From contig CM048591.1 in NCBI GenBank assembly GCA_026413225.1, positions 37,479,803 through 37,543,802 of the forward strand: a stretch of 64,000 nt of DNA, given 5' to 3'. Each line of letters opens with the position of its first letter. The stretch's first letter is position 1. Positions 35,561 through 48,226 of the stretch are shown piece after piece. A program made the position numbers and the translations under genes. Source of the DNA: Otis tarda (taxonomy: Eukaryota; Chordata; Aves; Otidiformes; Otididae). The notes below the pieces were generated by a model. It made no database searches. It was not told the DNA's origin and saw nothing but the letters and a program-made list of their open reading frames with translations.

Positions 35561-38500
35561 GAGTAAGTAATCATTCTAAGGCTGTACTATCCTCCTCAGT
35601 TTTCTGGTGACATCCCTCATCTGGGCCCCGAGAGGCAGCAAACTTCCCTGAAAAGAGGGTCTGGTCTGCAGATGGTTTAGATTTAGATATTTGTTTTAAT
35701 ATATTTGTTCTTCAGTAATTCTAGCAGAATGATTCAGCAGCTAAACTTTCTTTACTGCTCTAATTCGTGAAGCTCCTGAACTGCAATTGTTGAAGGAGTA
35801 GCAATACATGCTTTGTTTGTCTTTGTAATGTTAGGAGTACATTCATTGTTTGGTCAGTGACTACTGAACTACAATGAACTTTTGGACTGATCCAGTACTT
35901 TTCTTCTGTGCTTTTATTTCTATGGAGAACTGTACATGAAAATCTGGAGTATTCCGTGTATGCAGAGCTCATGGTTCAGTCTCTTATCTTGTTTTTCCAA
36001 TAACTTGCCCCAAGCCTGGATTTTACTCAGGAAGTAATTTTCTTTCTCAGAGAAAACAAAATTTTAAAGATAGAATGTTTTCTTTAATATATACATCTTA
36101 CATCTTCAGTGTGCAAGGAAATTCTCTTTTACCTATACTCTAGGAAAGAAACATGCTCTAATGTAATGTTCTGCCTACCCTGAAGTGTCAGTGTCAGTCT
36201 CAGAAAATCCGAGAAGAACAGTTTCTAATCTTGCTGGGCATTCTTTTTTCACAGATTGCATATTCTGACTCCAGAAGCCTGTGGAAACGAGTCCTATTAT
36301 CTGCAAATCTAAAACCAATTCTGCAAGATTAACCTCTTGAGGAAGATTTACTCTGAGATAAAAAAGGATCCTTATCATAATTTTCTCTGGTATTTTGAAA
36401 GCCAAAGTCTATTCATCATCAGGGAAGGTTTGAAGAAATGAAGTTTTACTTTGTGTTTCTTAGGTTGCTATGGGAACCAGATCACTTTTCACTCATTAAT
36501 CATGAGCACAACTGCCAGAATCGCGATCTGTACCTGTGAACTTGAGTCTCTTCTCAGTGTTGCCCTTTTAGCTATCCCACAGGTTCCTTAAATCTTCTCC
36601 AAATACCTTTTATCTCACTCCCACTGCCTTGTAGACTGTATTTTTCCCCCATCTCACTCTGTATGATGGATCTCATGGAGCACTTGCATGTTTTTTAGTC
36701 TCACTTTCTGACTTTGTAGCTGTATGTTTGCAAATAGACCTTGTAACCCAGACCAAATGAAATAGTTTGGTTCTGGATGACCTGTGAGTGTTTCTCAGGC
36801 TTTATCTTGCTAAAACAGAGTCACACTTAGGCCTAAAAGCCTGTTTTGTAGACTTTTATTCTCAGAGACACTGCTCCTTTGGGTTTCTTGGTGTTTGTCT
36901 CTTTTGTAAGGTGTCTTTGAAAGACAAAAGTGCAATGGCTATTCTAAACATTCTTCACTCTGCACCCTCACTGAGGAGTACTTTGTGCTTTTTGTTAGCC
37001 TTTGAAAATAGTCCTGGAAAAAGACTGGAAAAGCCACATTGTGCTGCTCTCTGCAGAAACCTAGATGTGTCAAAAGGTGATATACATCATATTTTGCTTC
37101 CAGAGGTAATCTCTGGGAAGCCATGAGAAGCATTCATATTACAACATGTCATACTTTCGCAAGTTGGGTGAGGTGAGTGGAAGTGAATCAGCAAGCAGGT
37201 GAGTAAGAACTGGATCAGGAATGTACGGCTCCATGAGAGGACACTGTCAGGAAGGCAAGCAAATTGGGAGAATGTCTGACTTTCACAATCCCTTCTAAGA
37301 GGAAGACCTATTGTTCTCTTTATTTCTATGAATTTATCAGTGATCCTCTTGAGCTCCATGTGCTGCAAATATTTAGCTCCTTGATGAACTAGGTGCTCAT
37401 ATTTGGCATTATTGGTTAACGGTGTGGCAGTTTCTGCTTGTGAAGTGTACATATGCAAGTCAGTAGATGCTGCATACTAGAGAAGTTTGTCAGTTATCAG
37501 CTTTATAAATACTCATATTTTGTGTTGGTTCGTTATGTAAGTGCAAAAGGGCAAATGCAAACTGTATTATTAAAAAGAGAGTGAGAGCTGAAAGTGTTTG
37601 AGAAAACACTTTGGTACATGTGTTGTATTTTAGAAATATCAACTAAAAGCCAGGAATGTTATGTTCTTGAATTGTATTGCTTCTGAAATTCTCTTAGAAT
37701 AATTAGTTTAAGTGGCTCAAATTCTGCAGTTTTACCTTTTTTTCCTCTTATCCAGGCTATTGACTTATAGCAGGCTGCTTTTTAAAAAGGTAAGTTTGAC
37801 TCTGAAGAAAGTTCCTGAAACTCATTACAGTTTTAAGAGACTAGAGAAAATATGAGTGGTATTCTGAAATGATTTAAATCTGTGATTAAGTGAACTTACA
37901 TTGAAAGGTGAAAGGTAGAAGCTGCAATAGCACAGAGAAAATCATCCTCCTTAATAACATTTCTTCAGCAGAACTTTCTCTTTTGAAAGCTGCCTTTGTT
38001 GAGGAAATTTAATTTCATTTTGTAGACTTCATGGTGTTCTTTGGTGCTCACCAGAAGACATTAAAATTTAATCGTGGCTTGATGGTCAGAGATGATGAAG
38101 ACTTGTAGTTCCCATGGTTCTATCTGCATCAGAAGGAGCAATAGCTCATTACTGCTCTAGAAAGTAGGCCCAGAGTATCTGAAACCATGTTATGATACTT
38201 GAGGTATGAAAGTCATAAAGATAATCTTGAAAGTGTGTACCTGAAGTTTGTCCAGTGTAGACAAAGTGTTTCTTAGACACTTTGTCCAATTTCGTGTATG
38301 CTTTTGCTTGCACAGCAATAGGTATTACAGCTTGTAAGAATTTAGAATTAAACATACATATTGAAGTCACCCTTAAGACTTGACTTGTCTTTGGCTCTCA
38401 CTTTTGATTTCAATGCCTGTGCAAAACTCTGACTTTCCGATCTCTTGGGATGCCATGTGCTTGAGCATGCCAATTGGGCTAGTACGGCAGCAAGCAGAGT

Positions 38501-41500
38501 CAGACGCATTCGAGACCATGTGAGCAGAAGAAGGTAGGGAGGTGAACCCTGCTGTGCATAGCCATTGTTTTGACACTGTGTACAGAAAACCATAGATCCT
38601 TTTGGGGTTAGTGCTGTCTAAGGCAATTTTCCTATTACATATCCCAGGACTTGACAGTGTCTGCAGGCAGAATGGTGTCTGCGAGAATTAAAGATTCTTT
38701 GTCTCCTTAAAATACGAGCAACCTCTGGTTTAATGAGGTGAATCAGAAGGAAAAGTATTGCCTGAATTTAAAAAAAACATAATCTGCATTTAAACTACAA
38801 AGACTTATCGGTCGTTGATTAAGTCTCTCTCACAGTTCCTATCTTTGCTCTTAGACCTTCACTGTCGATGCAGTAAAGATATATTGCCACACTGGAGCCC
38901 TAAACCGGTTCCAAACTTGGAGGAAAACAGACAGATTTTACTTCAATCCCTGAGGATCCCAGAAAATATTACAAACCCTGTCACTCTTCCACCTCAGTAT
39001 CTTCACACCTGGTGAAAAATAACCTGCAGTGTTAATTACTGGGCAGGTTTTATGTTCTTCTCTGAAATGTACGGCATGGGATGTAAAGTATCAAACCAAT
39101 ATATAAGTGTGATATGTGTGTCTTAATCTGTCTGTAGGGTCACTGCCAATCAAGAAGAGAGGTTTCCCACAGAGTTGGCCTCCATCACTTGCTCTATTCT
39201 GCTGGTACCTGGTATCATGCCAAGATAAAGTAAACCTTATTCATTTTCTTGCCTGTGCAAAGCAGGACAGCATTGACCAAGACTGCAGGTGGTGGTTTAA
39301 TCTATTCTTTGGTGCCCTGTGAAAAAAATATTTTGGCCAAAAATTACTTGTCCTTCAGGCTGGTAGGAAAACAGGCAGTTCAATTATCTTAAATAGCATA
39401 TATATTCCTCCTTAAATCTAGATCTGTGTCTACAAAAAGAAAAAATGTCAATTAACCTTTGTAATTTGTAGACAGTAAGAGAAACACTTGCATTTAGTTG
39501 CTCACAGTTTCCAATGTAATGTCACTGTGGTCTGATATTCCTTTTTGAATTCATACAGCTTCTGTAAGTGACCCTGCATTCAGTACAAACCAAAGAAATT
39601 AATTATTTTTGTCTCTTACCATTTATATCAAAGGATCTCAAAGCACTTCAGAAAGAGCAGGTGTCTGAGGAGTTTTTGTGAGAGAATGGTATCGAGTCTT
39701 TTGCAGATCCGTATGTAAGTACGAAATGTATTTGTATATGAATAACTACTTTTCAGTATGTGAATTATGTAAGTTTGATTCAATTTTTTATGATTCCTAC
39801 ATTTTGCTTCCTCCTTTCTTTTTAATTTTTTTTTTTTTAATAGAGCATTCCCCAGAGCTTTTTGCTGCACTTCTAGTAGAAATGTTCATAGCGTTCTTCA
39901 TTGTTTTTCCTACTCCTGTTCTACAGTTCTTACTCAGAATAAATTCCTGAGTGGTGTTAAAAGGAAGATACGACAATGAAAGATTGCAAAATCGTGCAGC
40001 ATTTGCTTAATATTAAAAAGAGACTCTGTAGAAAAACCATAAAGATGTGAAAGTAAATGTATCACATTCCATATTTTCTCACCTTGGAATTTTACTATTT
40101 TAAGCTATTTTTATGGCAGTGTAGCTTTCAAAATAATCCATTTCTTCTAAGAGACAGGCAGTTCAGCTGTTTTTTTTTTTTTATTTTCTTTTATAGACAT
40201 CTCTAAATACATCAATTTTCTGATAAGACATGAGAAACCTATTACTGTGCTCATCTTATCTCTGAATTAAGTTATTGTTATGCTAGAAAACTCATTGAGC
40301 ATTAAGGGCAGAAACACAAGCAAACAGCATCTCTACCTGATTCATTTTAAGTTTGAAGTTTACAGGTCATGCTTTAGTTCAGGAACACATGGTAATTTGC
40401 AAAAGCTTCTTGCTTTTAACCCACTACTGTGCTTCTATTTCAAATAAAGCTAACATTGAACCAACGTTTTTGACTCAATAATATATGCATCATAACCGCT
40501 AAAGAGTTTCCTTAATAGCATGCTCCTTACCAAACTCTGGCATCTTAATACTTCTAACCCCTCAGCAGTGAAAGTTAATTCAGTCTTTGTTTTACCTGCA
40601 CCTATTCTGTTGATCTTTGAAGCTTTTGAAAAGCCTATTTTAAATCAGAAGTTTGAGTGCAAGAACTCAAGAGTAAATATATAGTATATATTATGGATGA
40701 TTAATATTTAGGAGATGAGTCATCTGAGGACAAAAGTAAATGAGGATAGTGCACTTTTTTTTTTGTATGCCAGCTGCCCATGAACAGCCTTGCAGTCTCC
40801 TTATGCAGGCTTATTAAGTTCATATAGAAAGAAAATCAGCCTCTAAATTACTTACAATGACTATTTCTAAGAGAAGTTGCTATTCATAGTGCGTTTCACC
40901 CTAATTCAAGGCAAGGACTGGCACTGAACAGTTGCAGAAGAGATAGAAAGAATTTTAACTCACAAGTGTTGCGAAGAGCACTGAAAAAAAATTGCCGTAG
41001 AAAAAGTAACCTACGATAGCAGCAATAAAGATTTGTATTGAAACAGATTTTCTCCCTTATTTTCTTCTTTTTTTTCTCCCCACAACCAAGCAGACAGCTG
41101 ACATGAATCTAGATAACACGCCATACAAAAAAAAGACCACAGTGCAATTGCAATCGTGTTAAAACTTGGTCCCTCCAGCTCTTCTTTCAGCAATATTGAA
41201 AGCTACAGATGTGGTCACAGAGGAAAGCATTAGGCTTGACTGCATTCATGAAGAACAGCTGGTCACCAGCGTCACAGGGAGTTTTATGGAACGACATACT
41301 AGACTGGATGACTGGTAGAAAGGAGAAAGTAGTACATGATGAAAATCCTTACATAAGTTTGGTATATATGAGCCTTCATGATGGTCTTGTTTCCCAGGGA
41401 AAAATGTTGCCACAAAAACAGGAAGAAGATTGAAACAGATGTGGGAGTTAATTTCCAGGGGGCGTTGTTTTTTTTTTTTTTTAAATTGTTTACTTGTTTT

Positions 41501-42787
41501 TGTTATAGGGTGCTTCCACAGTTTTCTTTCCTGCTATGCACTCACCTCTGTATAGCAACATTCAGTCTCCTGGTACTGGCAGTAGTGTCTGTTACGCCAG
41601 GCCTCCAAACATGTTAGAGAGCAAGCAAGAGCAACCAGAGGGCCCAGTATGAACTTCTCTGTCTGTGGAAATCTGTCTGGATTCAGAGAGTGGATAGGTA
41701 GTCCTGGTAGTCTCTAAGTTTAGCCCTTTCAAAAATGGTCTTTGGAAATTTAACAAGCCGTATTTGTTCTTTTCTTTTAACAAGTGGTAGTTCTAGATAA
41801 CTTTTTGCAGATCAGCAACTTGTTCTAGATTTGCACCAAAAGAAGTAAAGCTTAGGTCTATTTTTTTTCTTCTGTATAATCTTTCAAGGACCTTTTAGTA
41901 GTCTTACTTTCTGCGATGCTGATTGATAGTCTTATCAAAGTGTCTTGGCTCAGTACTTATTTGGGCACTGCTCTACCTAAACTCTGTGTTTTCTTAAGAA
42001 TTTTGTCTAAGAGGTCATAAGTGAAGACTGCCTTTCTAATGGGTCACCCTCTTGCCTCACTGACCAGTTGTACTCCTGTTCACAGAGCCACAAGAAATGA
42101 AATTTCCTTAATGTAAACACAGTGGAAGCAATGAATTGCAATGTCTTTCGAACATTTTTATGCCTCTGTGAAGGGGAACTATAAAGGTACACATTCAATC
42201 AAGTTCAGTAAGTTAAATGGTGCTTGTCTGAAATCAATAAACTCTCTGTCAATATCATATTATGTTGAGAAGGAACTTCTTTTTTTTTTTAATCCAAAAT
42301 GAAAAATGAATCCATGTTTTATTATTTTTTTTAGAGCAGTAGCATTGCTATTGCAGTGACTCACTCTTGAATGAAATTTAAGGTCTGTCCTTAAGTCTAT
42401 TTTCTTAAAGAAAAAGGACAGGCTAATGATCTCTTTTCAGACCTAGAAGTTTTGAATATCTATGATAAAGTTCTGTGTCTGATAATGGCTTCAGAAAGTC
42501 AGTAAATCTCTCAGCCTGAGTGTGGCATTCAAGCAGGGAAAAAACCCCTGCAAAGACTAATAGCTAAATTAATAAAAAAAATTCTTATTTAAGCTGGAGA
42601 TAGATAGAATTTAGAAGTGGTGTTAAAAAATAAATACATTGGGAAAAATAGAGTTTACTTGTTGAGAGAATGCAGCAGTGACTAATTGCTCAGCAGCATG
42701 TATATAAGCTCATGACAAGAAAGGGAGGATGAATAATTTTTGCCCACCTTAAAAATAAGGATAAAGGTTCATAAAGGGAATATTTAC

Positions 42788-42856
42788 CCAATTTGCAGTT
42801 CTGGCATCCGTCTGAACACGGTATGCAATCTTCAGAGTCAGGATCTTCCACTTCAC
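42788..42856 (-). CDS. PCSK5: PCSK5 exon T6 (PC5B Cys-rich array)
   Basis: A 69 bp exon encoding GEVEDPDSEDCIPCSDGCQN then CKLG, with four cysteines. It follows the acceptor GCAAAACACAG and ends at the donor GTAAAT. It matches human GEVQDPDYEECVPCEEGC and is strongly acidic in its first half. Phase is 1 at both ends, so it is a symmetrical module of 23 codons. Confidence 0.94.
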
Positions 42857-43187
42857 CTGTGTTTTGCAAATCACCAATTTTGGGTTAATTCTAGATAACA
42901 GAAGGCCAACATTTGGAAGCGCTCAGCAAGGTTAATGGAAATAAACTTCATCCAAATCCAAAAAGGAGAAAGATTCACAGCCATTTCTTTTCTCATTTGT
43001 TCTTGTGTAACCGCATTTAATTTGAGGAAAATACTCCAATTTTCATTAACATGGTATTAGAAAAGAACCAGAGCAGGAGTTTAGTGATGTCAGGATCAGG
43101 TGTGATTTTATATTTCAAAACAGGAATCAACAGATTTCTGTAACAAATAAATAGAATATTTGTTAACTCCTGCTGAAGGATGCTTAC
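42857..43187 (-). other. PCSK5: PCSK5 intron T5-T6
   Basis: A 331 bp intron with no repeat or frame of note. Confidence 0.8.
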
Positions 43188-43385
43188 CTTCTCCACAACT
43201 ATGCTTCTGACATATGTTTTGAGTAAGGTAGTAGCCTCGGAAACATCTTTTGCAGTGGCTGGAGTTCAGGCACACCTCACAGTGGCCAGGGCAAGCCATG
43301 CAGGTGTGCTCTGAATGGTAGTGACCTGGAGGACAGCTCTCTCTGCACTCCCCGTGATACAGGAAACGTTCAATCCCTCTTCTAT
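43188..43385 (-). CDS. PCSK5: PCSK5 exon T5 (PC5B Cys-rich array)
   Basis: The exon encodes 66 residues with ten cysteines. It follows the acceptor TTTGCCACACAG and ends at the donor GTAAGC. The frame is DRRGIERFLYHGECRESC, then CMACPGHCEVCLNSSHC, then KRCFRGYYLTQNICQKHSC. NSS is a potential glycan site. FLYHGEC corresponds to human FLYQGEC. It is 198 bp with phase 1 at both ends. A longer open frame runs through the acceptor into the intron upstream; the acceptor and homology set the true edge. Confidence 0.96.
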
Positions 43386-45309
43386 CTGTGTGGCAAACAA
43401 ATAGGAAAAAGATGTCAGCAACAGAGGATGTTTGGCCGTAAGAAGCACCTTTATGATGCACTGGTGCTGCAGCTGATGAGGACCTCAAACCTTCCACGTT
43501 CCTGGAGATTTATAATATATAAAGATGTCATGCTAGTGAATAATTACTGTTTACATCCCTCAATCTAATAAAATAAGGGTCAAGATATTTCCATTACTGA
43601 GTTCCCTTGCAGTGAGCACACAAGTATTTGCACTGTACTGTACATCTGGATGTAAAATTGCCATTAGGAAAGCAAAGCTGCCCACTCCACCTTTGGAAAG
43701 GATCAGACTGTGTCTGTAGCAGATTAAACTGTAATCCATATCCTAGTCACAGCTAGGCTCTGGAATCATTTAGATTTGAACCTGAATAGCAAACATGCAT
43801 CTATTTGCTGTCAGAGCAATAGCATTCTCTAGTGCACAGGGAACTGGGAGGTCTCCTGCTTCAAATCCTTCGCAATGAAACCTGTGAAAACACCTATAAC
43901 TCCATGTGCCATGTGCTACATCATGGGGAATTTTCTAATGGGTTTCCCTACAGTATAAATTACATACATTGTTGTGCTAAGTGTATTTGAATGCTTTAAC
44001 TATACAGCAAGAATCTGCTTATGATAATTTATTTCTGAAACTGCAGGGGAAGCGGCTATAATAGGGAATAGTTGCTGCACCATAGCAGAAGCATTCAGAT
44101 TTTGTTTCTTTTACTTTTCATGTAGAAAGCTTTAGAACTATGTTTTCCAGCCTCCTCAGGGTGTGACTCTCATCAGTGTCTTCCTTTCTTGATACACAGG
44201 AATATGGAAATTTATATTGCTGTTCTCCGTAGGGAGAGACTTAGGGAACAATTATACAAACTTCTACCTCACATATCCGATTTCAAGTACTATTTGAAAA
44301 CTTTGTCTACTCAGCCACATTTCCCAAAGTGAGAAAGTCAATCTCATCATCAGTATGATGAATTAATGCCAGCCATACTAGTATTTTCTTGTAATCTAGA
44401 TGCTTGTTACTAAATAAAGCCTGGACCATTAGTGGCCAGGACTGAAATGTAAGTACCAGCTGCAAGAAAAAAGACTGTGAATCCATTGTGAGTCCTCAGG
44501 AAAAGCTCACCAAAAATTTATCTTTGTTAAGTGAATTGAAAGCTAAATCTTAAATACTCATTTCCCAGGGCAGTTCAGGCTAGTTATACACACCTGTAGG
44601 TAATAGTTTCAAGTTCTTCACCTGTTAGGTGTTACAGAGGTGAGAGGGAATAATTTTTAAAATGAAGCTTCAAAAGGAGAAGAGTTGCTTTTTGAAACAA
44701 CCACAGATTTAACTGTATTAACCTCTGTCTCAACCTGAGCTCTGTAAAAACGTGTCAAAAACCAAGTTTCTGTGTGTGTTAGTGGTAAGCTGCTCTTTGC
44801 AGGCCCCACTTGTCCCAGCTGTAGGGACATTGCAGTCTGTGGTGGAACCCACCATGCTTGTTTTCCAGCCTCTCCTAGACAGATGTTTTGGGAAGCACCC
44901 TGGCTGCCTGCCTGCTTGTGCAAGCTTGCTTGATTGCAGTGTAGCACATACTGTGTAGAGGCTGTGGGAGGTAGATATGGAGCTTTCATTTCCAGAGGCA
45001 GACTATGTAGGTTTTCTATCCTGTTATTCCTGTGCTACTCTTTCTGTTTCTGTTAACATAGCTCCTATTAGAAACACACCAAGGGAAGTAGATAAAGATG
45101 CAAGGACAATGCAGAGTTGTTTTCTTGTACTTTTTAAAAAATAAATTGAGTTCCAGCTCCCTTCAGGGTGAAAACAAGATTATGATGCAAATCAGTAGCA
45201 AAAGCACTACTTATTTTATTGGCTTTAAAAACTGACCCTGAGAGCAGAGGGAAAGGGGGACTTGGAGGCCAAGGAAAGGGAAAAAGTTGCAAAAGGAAAT
45301 CTTTCTAAC
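43386..45309 (-). other. PCSK5: PCSK5 intron T4-T5
   Basis: A 1.9 kb intron. It contains short open frames on both strands (for example 44657-44989) that have no homology I recognise. No transposon is evident. Confidence 0.7.
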
Positions 45310-45446
45310 CTGTTCCACAAGCGGTGCATTTGTTAGGTTCACTTCCACTGCAGTCCAGGCAGGTATGATGGCACAAATGACATTGTCCTTTAAATTCAAA
45401 CTTCCCTCTGGGGCACTGTGTAGCACAGCAACCATCGTCAAAGACT
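45310..45446 (-). CDS. PCSK5: PCSK5 exon T4 (PC5B Cys-rich array, extra Cys)
   Basis: The exon encodes about 46 residues: VFDDGCCATQCPRGKFEFKG, then QCHLCHHTCLDCSGS, then EPNKCTACGT. It follows the acceptor TTTGCCTCAAAAG, with A bases just before the AG, and ends at the donor GTTAGA. It enters in phase 2 and leaves in phase 1 (137 bp), completing the 240 bp module begun in T3. It has nine cysteines: DGCC stands where the human protein, as I recall it, has DGRC. A CGC-to-TGC change at a CpG would explain that. Confidence 0.95.
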
Positions 45447-48123
45447 CTTTTGAGGCAAAGAGAGGCGTGATTACAAATTAGGAAACTAACAAGAAACCCA
45501 AGATATTCTTCCTTCACTCTTTTTACGAAAGTCTTTTCACTTTACTCCTTCATTTTCCTGATCTTATTTGTAGTATTTACTAAGTGGAAAGTCACTTGTA
45601 GTTTTAACCTGGATCTTAGACTTCAGAGGTTATTTTTTTCTTGAGTTTTTTTATGAAAAAATCACCTTTTCATCCTGGACCTACATGTCCTACCACAATC
45701 TCTACAGTGGTCACTTATGCCTGCTAGAAGGAAAGCAAGTCTTGGTCTTTGTTTGTGAAGGTACAATTTGTCTGTTGACGTTTCCTATTACTTTTACTTT
45801 AAAGGCTTCCTCTGAACAGTACTATGGCTTCAGTAAAATAACTTTGCACATAAAGTCAAATATATGTCTGAAACTGGGGCTTTAGGAGCTGTTACCATTG
45901 TTCATATCTTCATGGGGACTGCAGCCCCCTGTAGTTGGTTTCTGTGCAAATGGGACAATGTGACAGAAGTACTGGAGGTAGCTGGGCTACAATTATCTGA
46001 CATGTAAGTATTACTGTACTCTGCTACCTGGGCTGGCTATAATGATAACCATCCTTACAAACAGCTCACACAGTGGTAGAGTACATTTTTCTTGCTTTTT
46101 ATTATATTGCCCCTAATTGAACAGCAGGTCAGATCTTGTCACTAACCTTTGTAGGTCAAACAGTAAACAGATGGATGAGGAATTTGGTGGAAATCAGTTT
46201 GACTGGACAAAAAACTACAGCTCTGTAATTTTTAAAAAACAGGTAACAGCATTTTGAATGGTCAAACAAGAAGATAATCTCACAGGGATTTTATTATTAA
46301 ATAAAGTGACATCTACTGCTGAATTTTCACAATGAACGATGATTGTTTGGTGTTTTCATTTTCACATTATTTTCAGTAATCCTCCCCAAGTATTTTCATC
46401 CTTTTCAAAGAGGAAAAGTGCTCCCCTGGAGAAAAGTAGCACTGCTGAATTTTATCTAATTGGCGACTATTATCTAATGGTCACTTTTTATTGTCTTCAA
46501 TAGACACCATCTGAAGCTCTCAAGAGCAGCAGGATTTAGCATTCTGTTTCAATTAAACAGGTCTATTCCAAGTACATAACAAATAATGTCTCTTGGAAGA
46601 ATTTACTCTTTATCCTCTGGGTGAGATTTTTCTTTCTTTTACTGTCCTAATATGACTTTTTCTAATAGCTTTCATAACGTGCAGAAGGAGCACAGAAACC
46701 TTTTGGAAACCTTAGATACCAAAATTGAAAACTGTTAGAGGATTTGTTATGAGCGAGACAGCAGCACCCTTCCAAAAGGTCACAGAGACCTCATTACTGC
46801 AAATACCTAGGTGGTTTTGCCTAATTGTGTTGTTCTGTACCTTCTTTGTTTTGCAAATGTCTCTGTGCAAAGCTCACAAAAGAAGTTGTAAGGAAACACA
46901 GACAATGTAATTTAAACGCAATTGTGAATCAGAGAAATCCAGTCCACAGTCCAAAATTCCGCCCAAACTTCCTGTGCTGATGCCATTTCTGACGTAGCAC
47001 ACCTTACCTTAATTTAATATTATTTCCTCAGTTATTAATTTGTTTGGACTTCATTGGTCCTCATGTGTCTTTTGTTGGCAAAGCCATACCACAGATATTT
47101 GCAGGGTAAATTGCAGGATTGCTTCAGGATATTTTTGCTATACATTACAGGATCTGATCCTAATTTCATACCAATGTAAACACCAACTGGCTACAGTGCG
47201 ATCCAGTGCAACAGAACCAGAGCTAGATGTGCGAGAATAAAGCTACTGGTAGGACATGAGTTTAAAGCCAGTAGACTCCTGGATTAGGCATGAGATGACC
47301 TGAACATCTCTGATCTGCAATGTCCTGTGGAAAAGCTTCTTTGTAGTTCTGTTCACTCCTCATGGCAAGTTAGCAAAACCAGCTTGGCTTAAAATGCCCC
47401 AGTTAAGGGATGTTGCTTAGATGCTATTAGTATGTCCCAGATTAGCTGATTGCTAGCCTCAGTGTTCATATTCATACCTTGTGCCAAGCTCCATAGCTAT
47501 GTGCAGCTACAGATACCCTACACTTGTGATAAATTTGTCACTCTTATGGTTCTAGCAATTATGATTTTGAAAGGATGACAATGACAGAAAGACATGTATT
47601 AAAAGAAATTTTCTGTATCTGTGGGAATATCATTAGCAGGGCCTGTTGTGATAGGATGAGGGGTAATGGTTTTAAAATAGAAGGAGGCAGATTCAGGCTG
47701 GATATAAGGAAGAAATTTTTACAATGAGGGTGGTGGAACACTGGAACAGGTTGCCTAGAAAGGTGGTTGATGCCCCATCCCTGGAAACATTCAAGGCCAG
47801 GTTGGATGGGGCTCTGAGCAACCTGATCTAGTTGAAGATGTTCCTGCTCCTTGCAGGTGGGTTGGACTAGATGACCTTTAAAGGTCCCTTCCAACCCAAA
47901 CCATTCTATGATTCTGTGAAACATCTGGCTAAACATCAGCTGCCTGTGCAGCCTACTGTCTTGTTCACATAACACTTGTTTTCTCACTTGCCCTGGTTTT
48001 GTTTGCCCTAATCACTACTTGCTTCTTCAGTTGACTCCACAAGCTAGTGCCAAAGACAATACAGTCACTTCTCCAGTGGATGATGTGAGGTCTTTGTGAT
48101 GCACTGTGCTAGGAGACAATTAC
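45447..48123 (-). other. PCSK5: PCSK5 intron T3-T4
   Basis: A 2.7 kb intron. The CR1 3' fragment at about 47634-47920 lies 0.2 kb from exon T3. The rest (45447-47633) shows only short chance frames. Confidence 0.75.
47634..47920 (+). mobile_element. CR1 LINE copy 5, 3' fragment, plus strand
   Basis: About 290 bp of CR1 3' end, from GCAGGGCCTGTTGTGATAGG to CCATTCTATGATTCTGTGA. It includes the ORF2 C-terminus (RLPRK..DAPSLETFKARLDGAL-like) and the 3' UTR. It is nearly the same length and sequence as the 3' 290 bp of copy 6 and lies in the same orientation. Confidence 0.92.
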
Positions 48124-48226
48124 CTTGTGAGTGGGCAGCTGATACAGTTGTCTGGTTCAGGTCCAATGCACTTCTGACAGGATGCTTCACACAACTGACA
48201 TTCTTGGGAATCATCGAGATATTCCC
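48124..48226 (-). CDS. PCSK5: PCSK5 exon T3, first PC5B-specific exon
   Basis: This exon encodes EYLDDSQECQLCEASCQKC, then IGPEPDNCISCPLTR, with six cysteines. It follows the acceptor TTTTTTTCTACCAG and ends at the donor GTAATT. It continues in frame from CKDG of exon T2 and matches human DGEYVDE..CQTCEASCAKC. It is the first exon used only in the long transmembrane PC5B isoform; the competing choice is TA at 60622-60737. It enters in phase 1 and leaves in phase 2 (103 bp), so its loss would frameshift everything downstream. CR1 copies in the same orientation flank it on both sides. Confidence 0.96.

Larger units (their letters stand above)
34579..35670 (-). mobile_element. CR1 LINE copy 4, different subfamily, internally deleted
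   Basis: The 3' end AATTTCAGTTGGAAAGGACC..ATCATCTAGTCCAACCACC belongs to another CR1 subfamily than copies 1-3. The part from 34649 to 35068 encodes the ORF2 C-terminus (MWFWAPSFKKDVKVLEHIQ to VLKNSL). Homology continues in broken frames to about 35320. From 35342 to about 35670 the sequence no longer looks like ORF2 but like CR1 ORF1 with its esterase-like domain, in the same orientation. Most of ORF2 is therefore missing, as an internal deletion or as a join of two fragments. Confidence 0.8.
28222..42787 (-). other. PCSK5: PCSK5 intron T6-T7 (14.6 kb)
   Basis: This large intron contains a plus-strand CR1 (about 31712-32450), an internally deleted minus-strand CR1 (34579-35670) with a GGAGA microsatellite at its edge, and long stretches with nothing I can assign: 28222-31711, 32451-34530 and 35671-42787. 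The open frames there are short, have unrelated compositions and no splice context. Confidence 0.75.

Noticed and set aside
11158..42787. Introns T9-T10 and T6-T7 both measure exactly 14566 bp
   Set aside because: Apart from unrelated CR1 insertions in opposite orientations, I see no similarity between them, so equal length is taken as coincidence and not as a segmental duplication.
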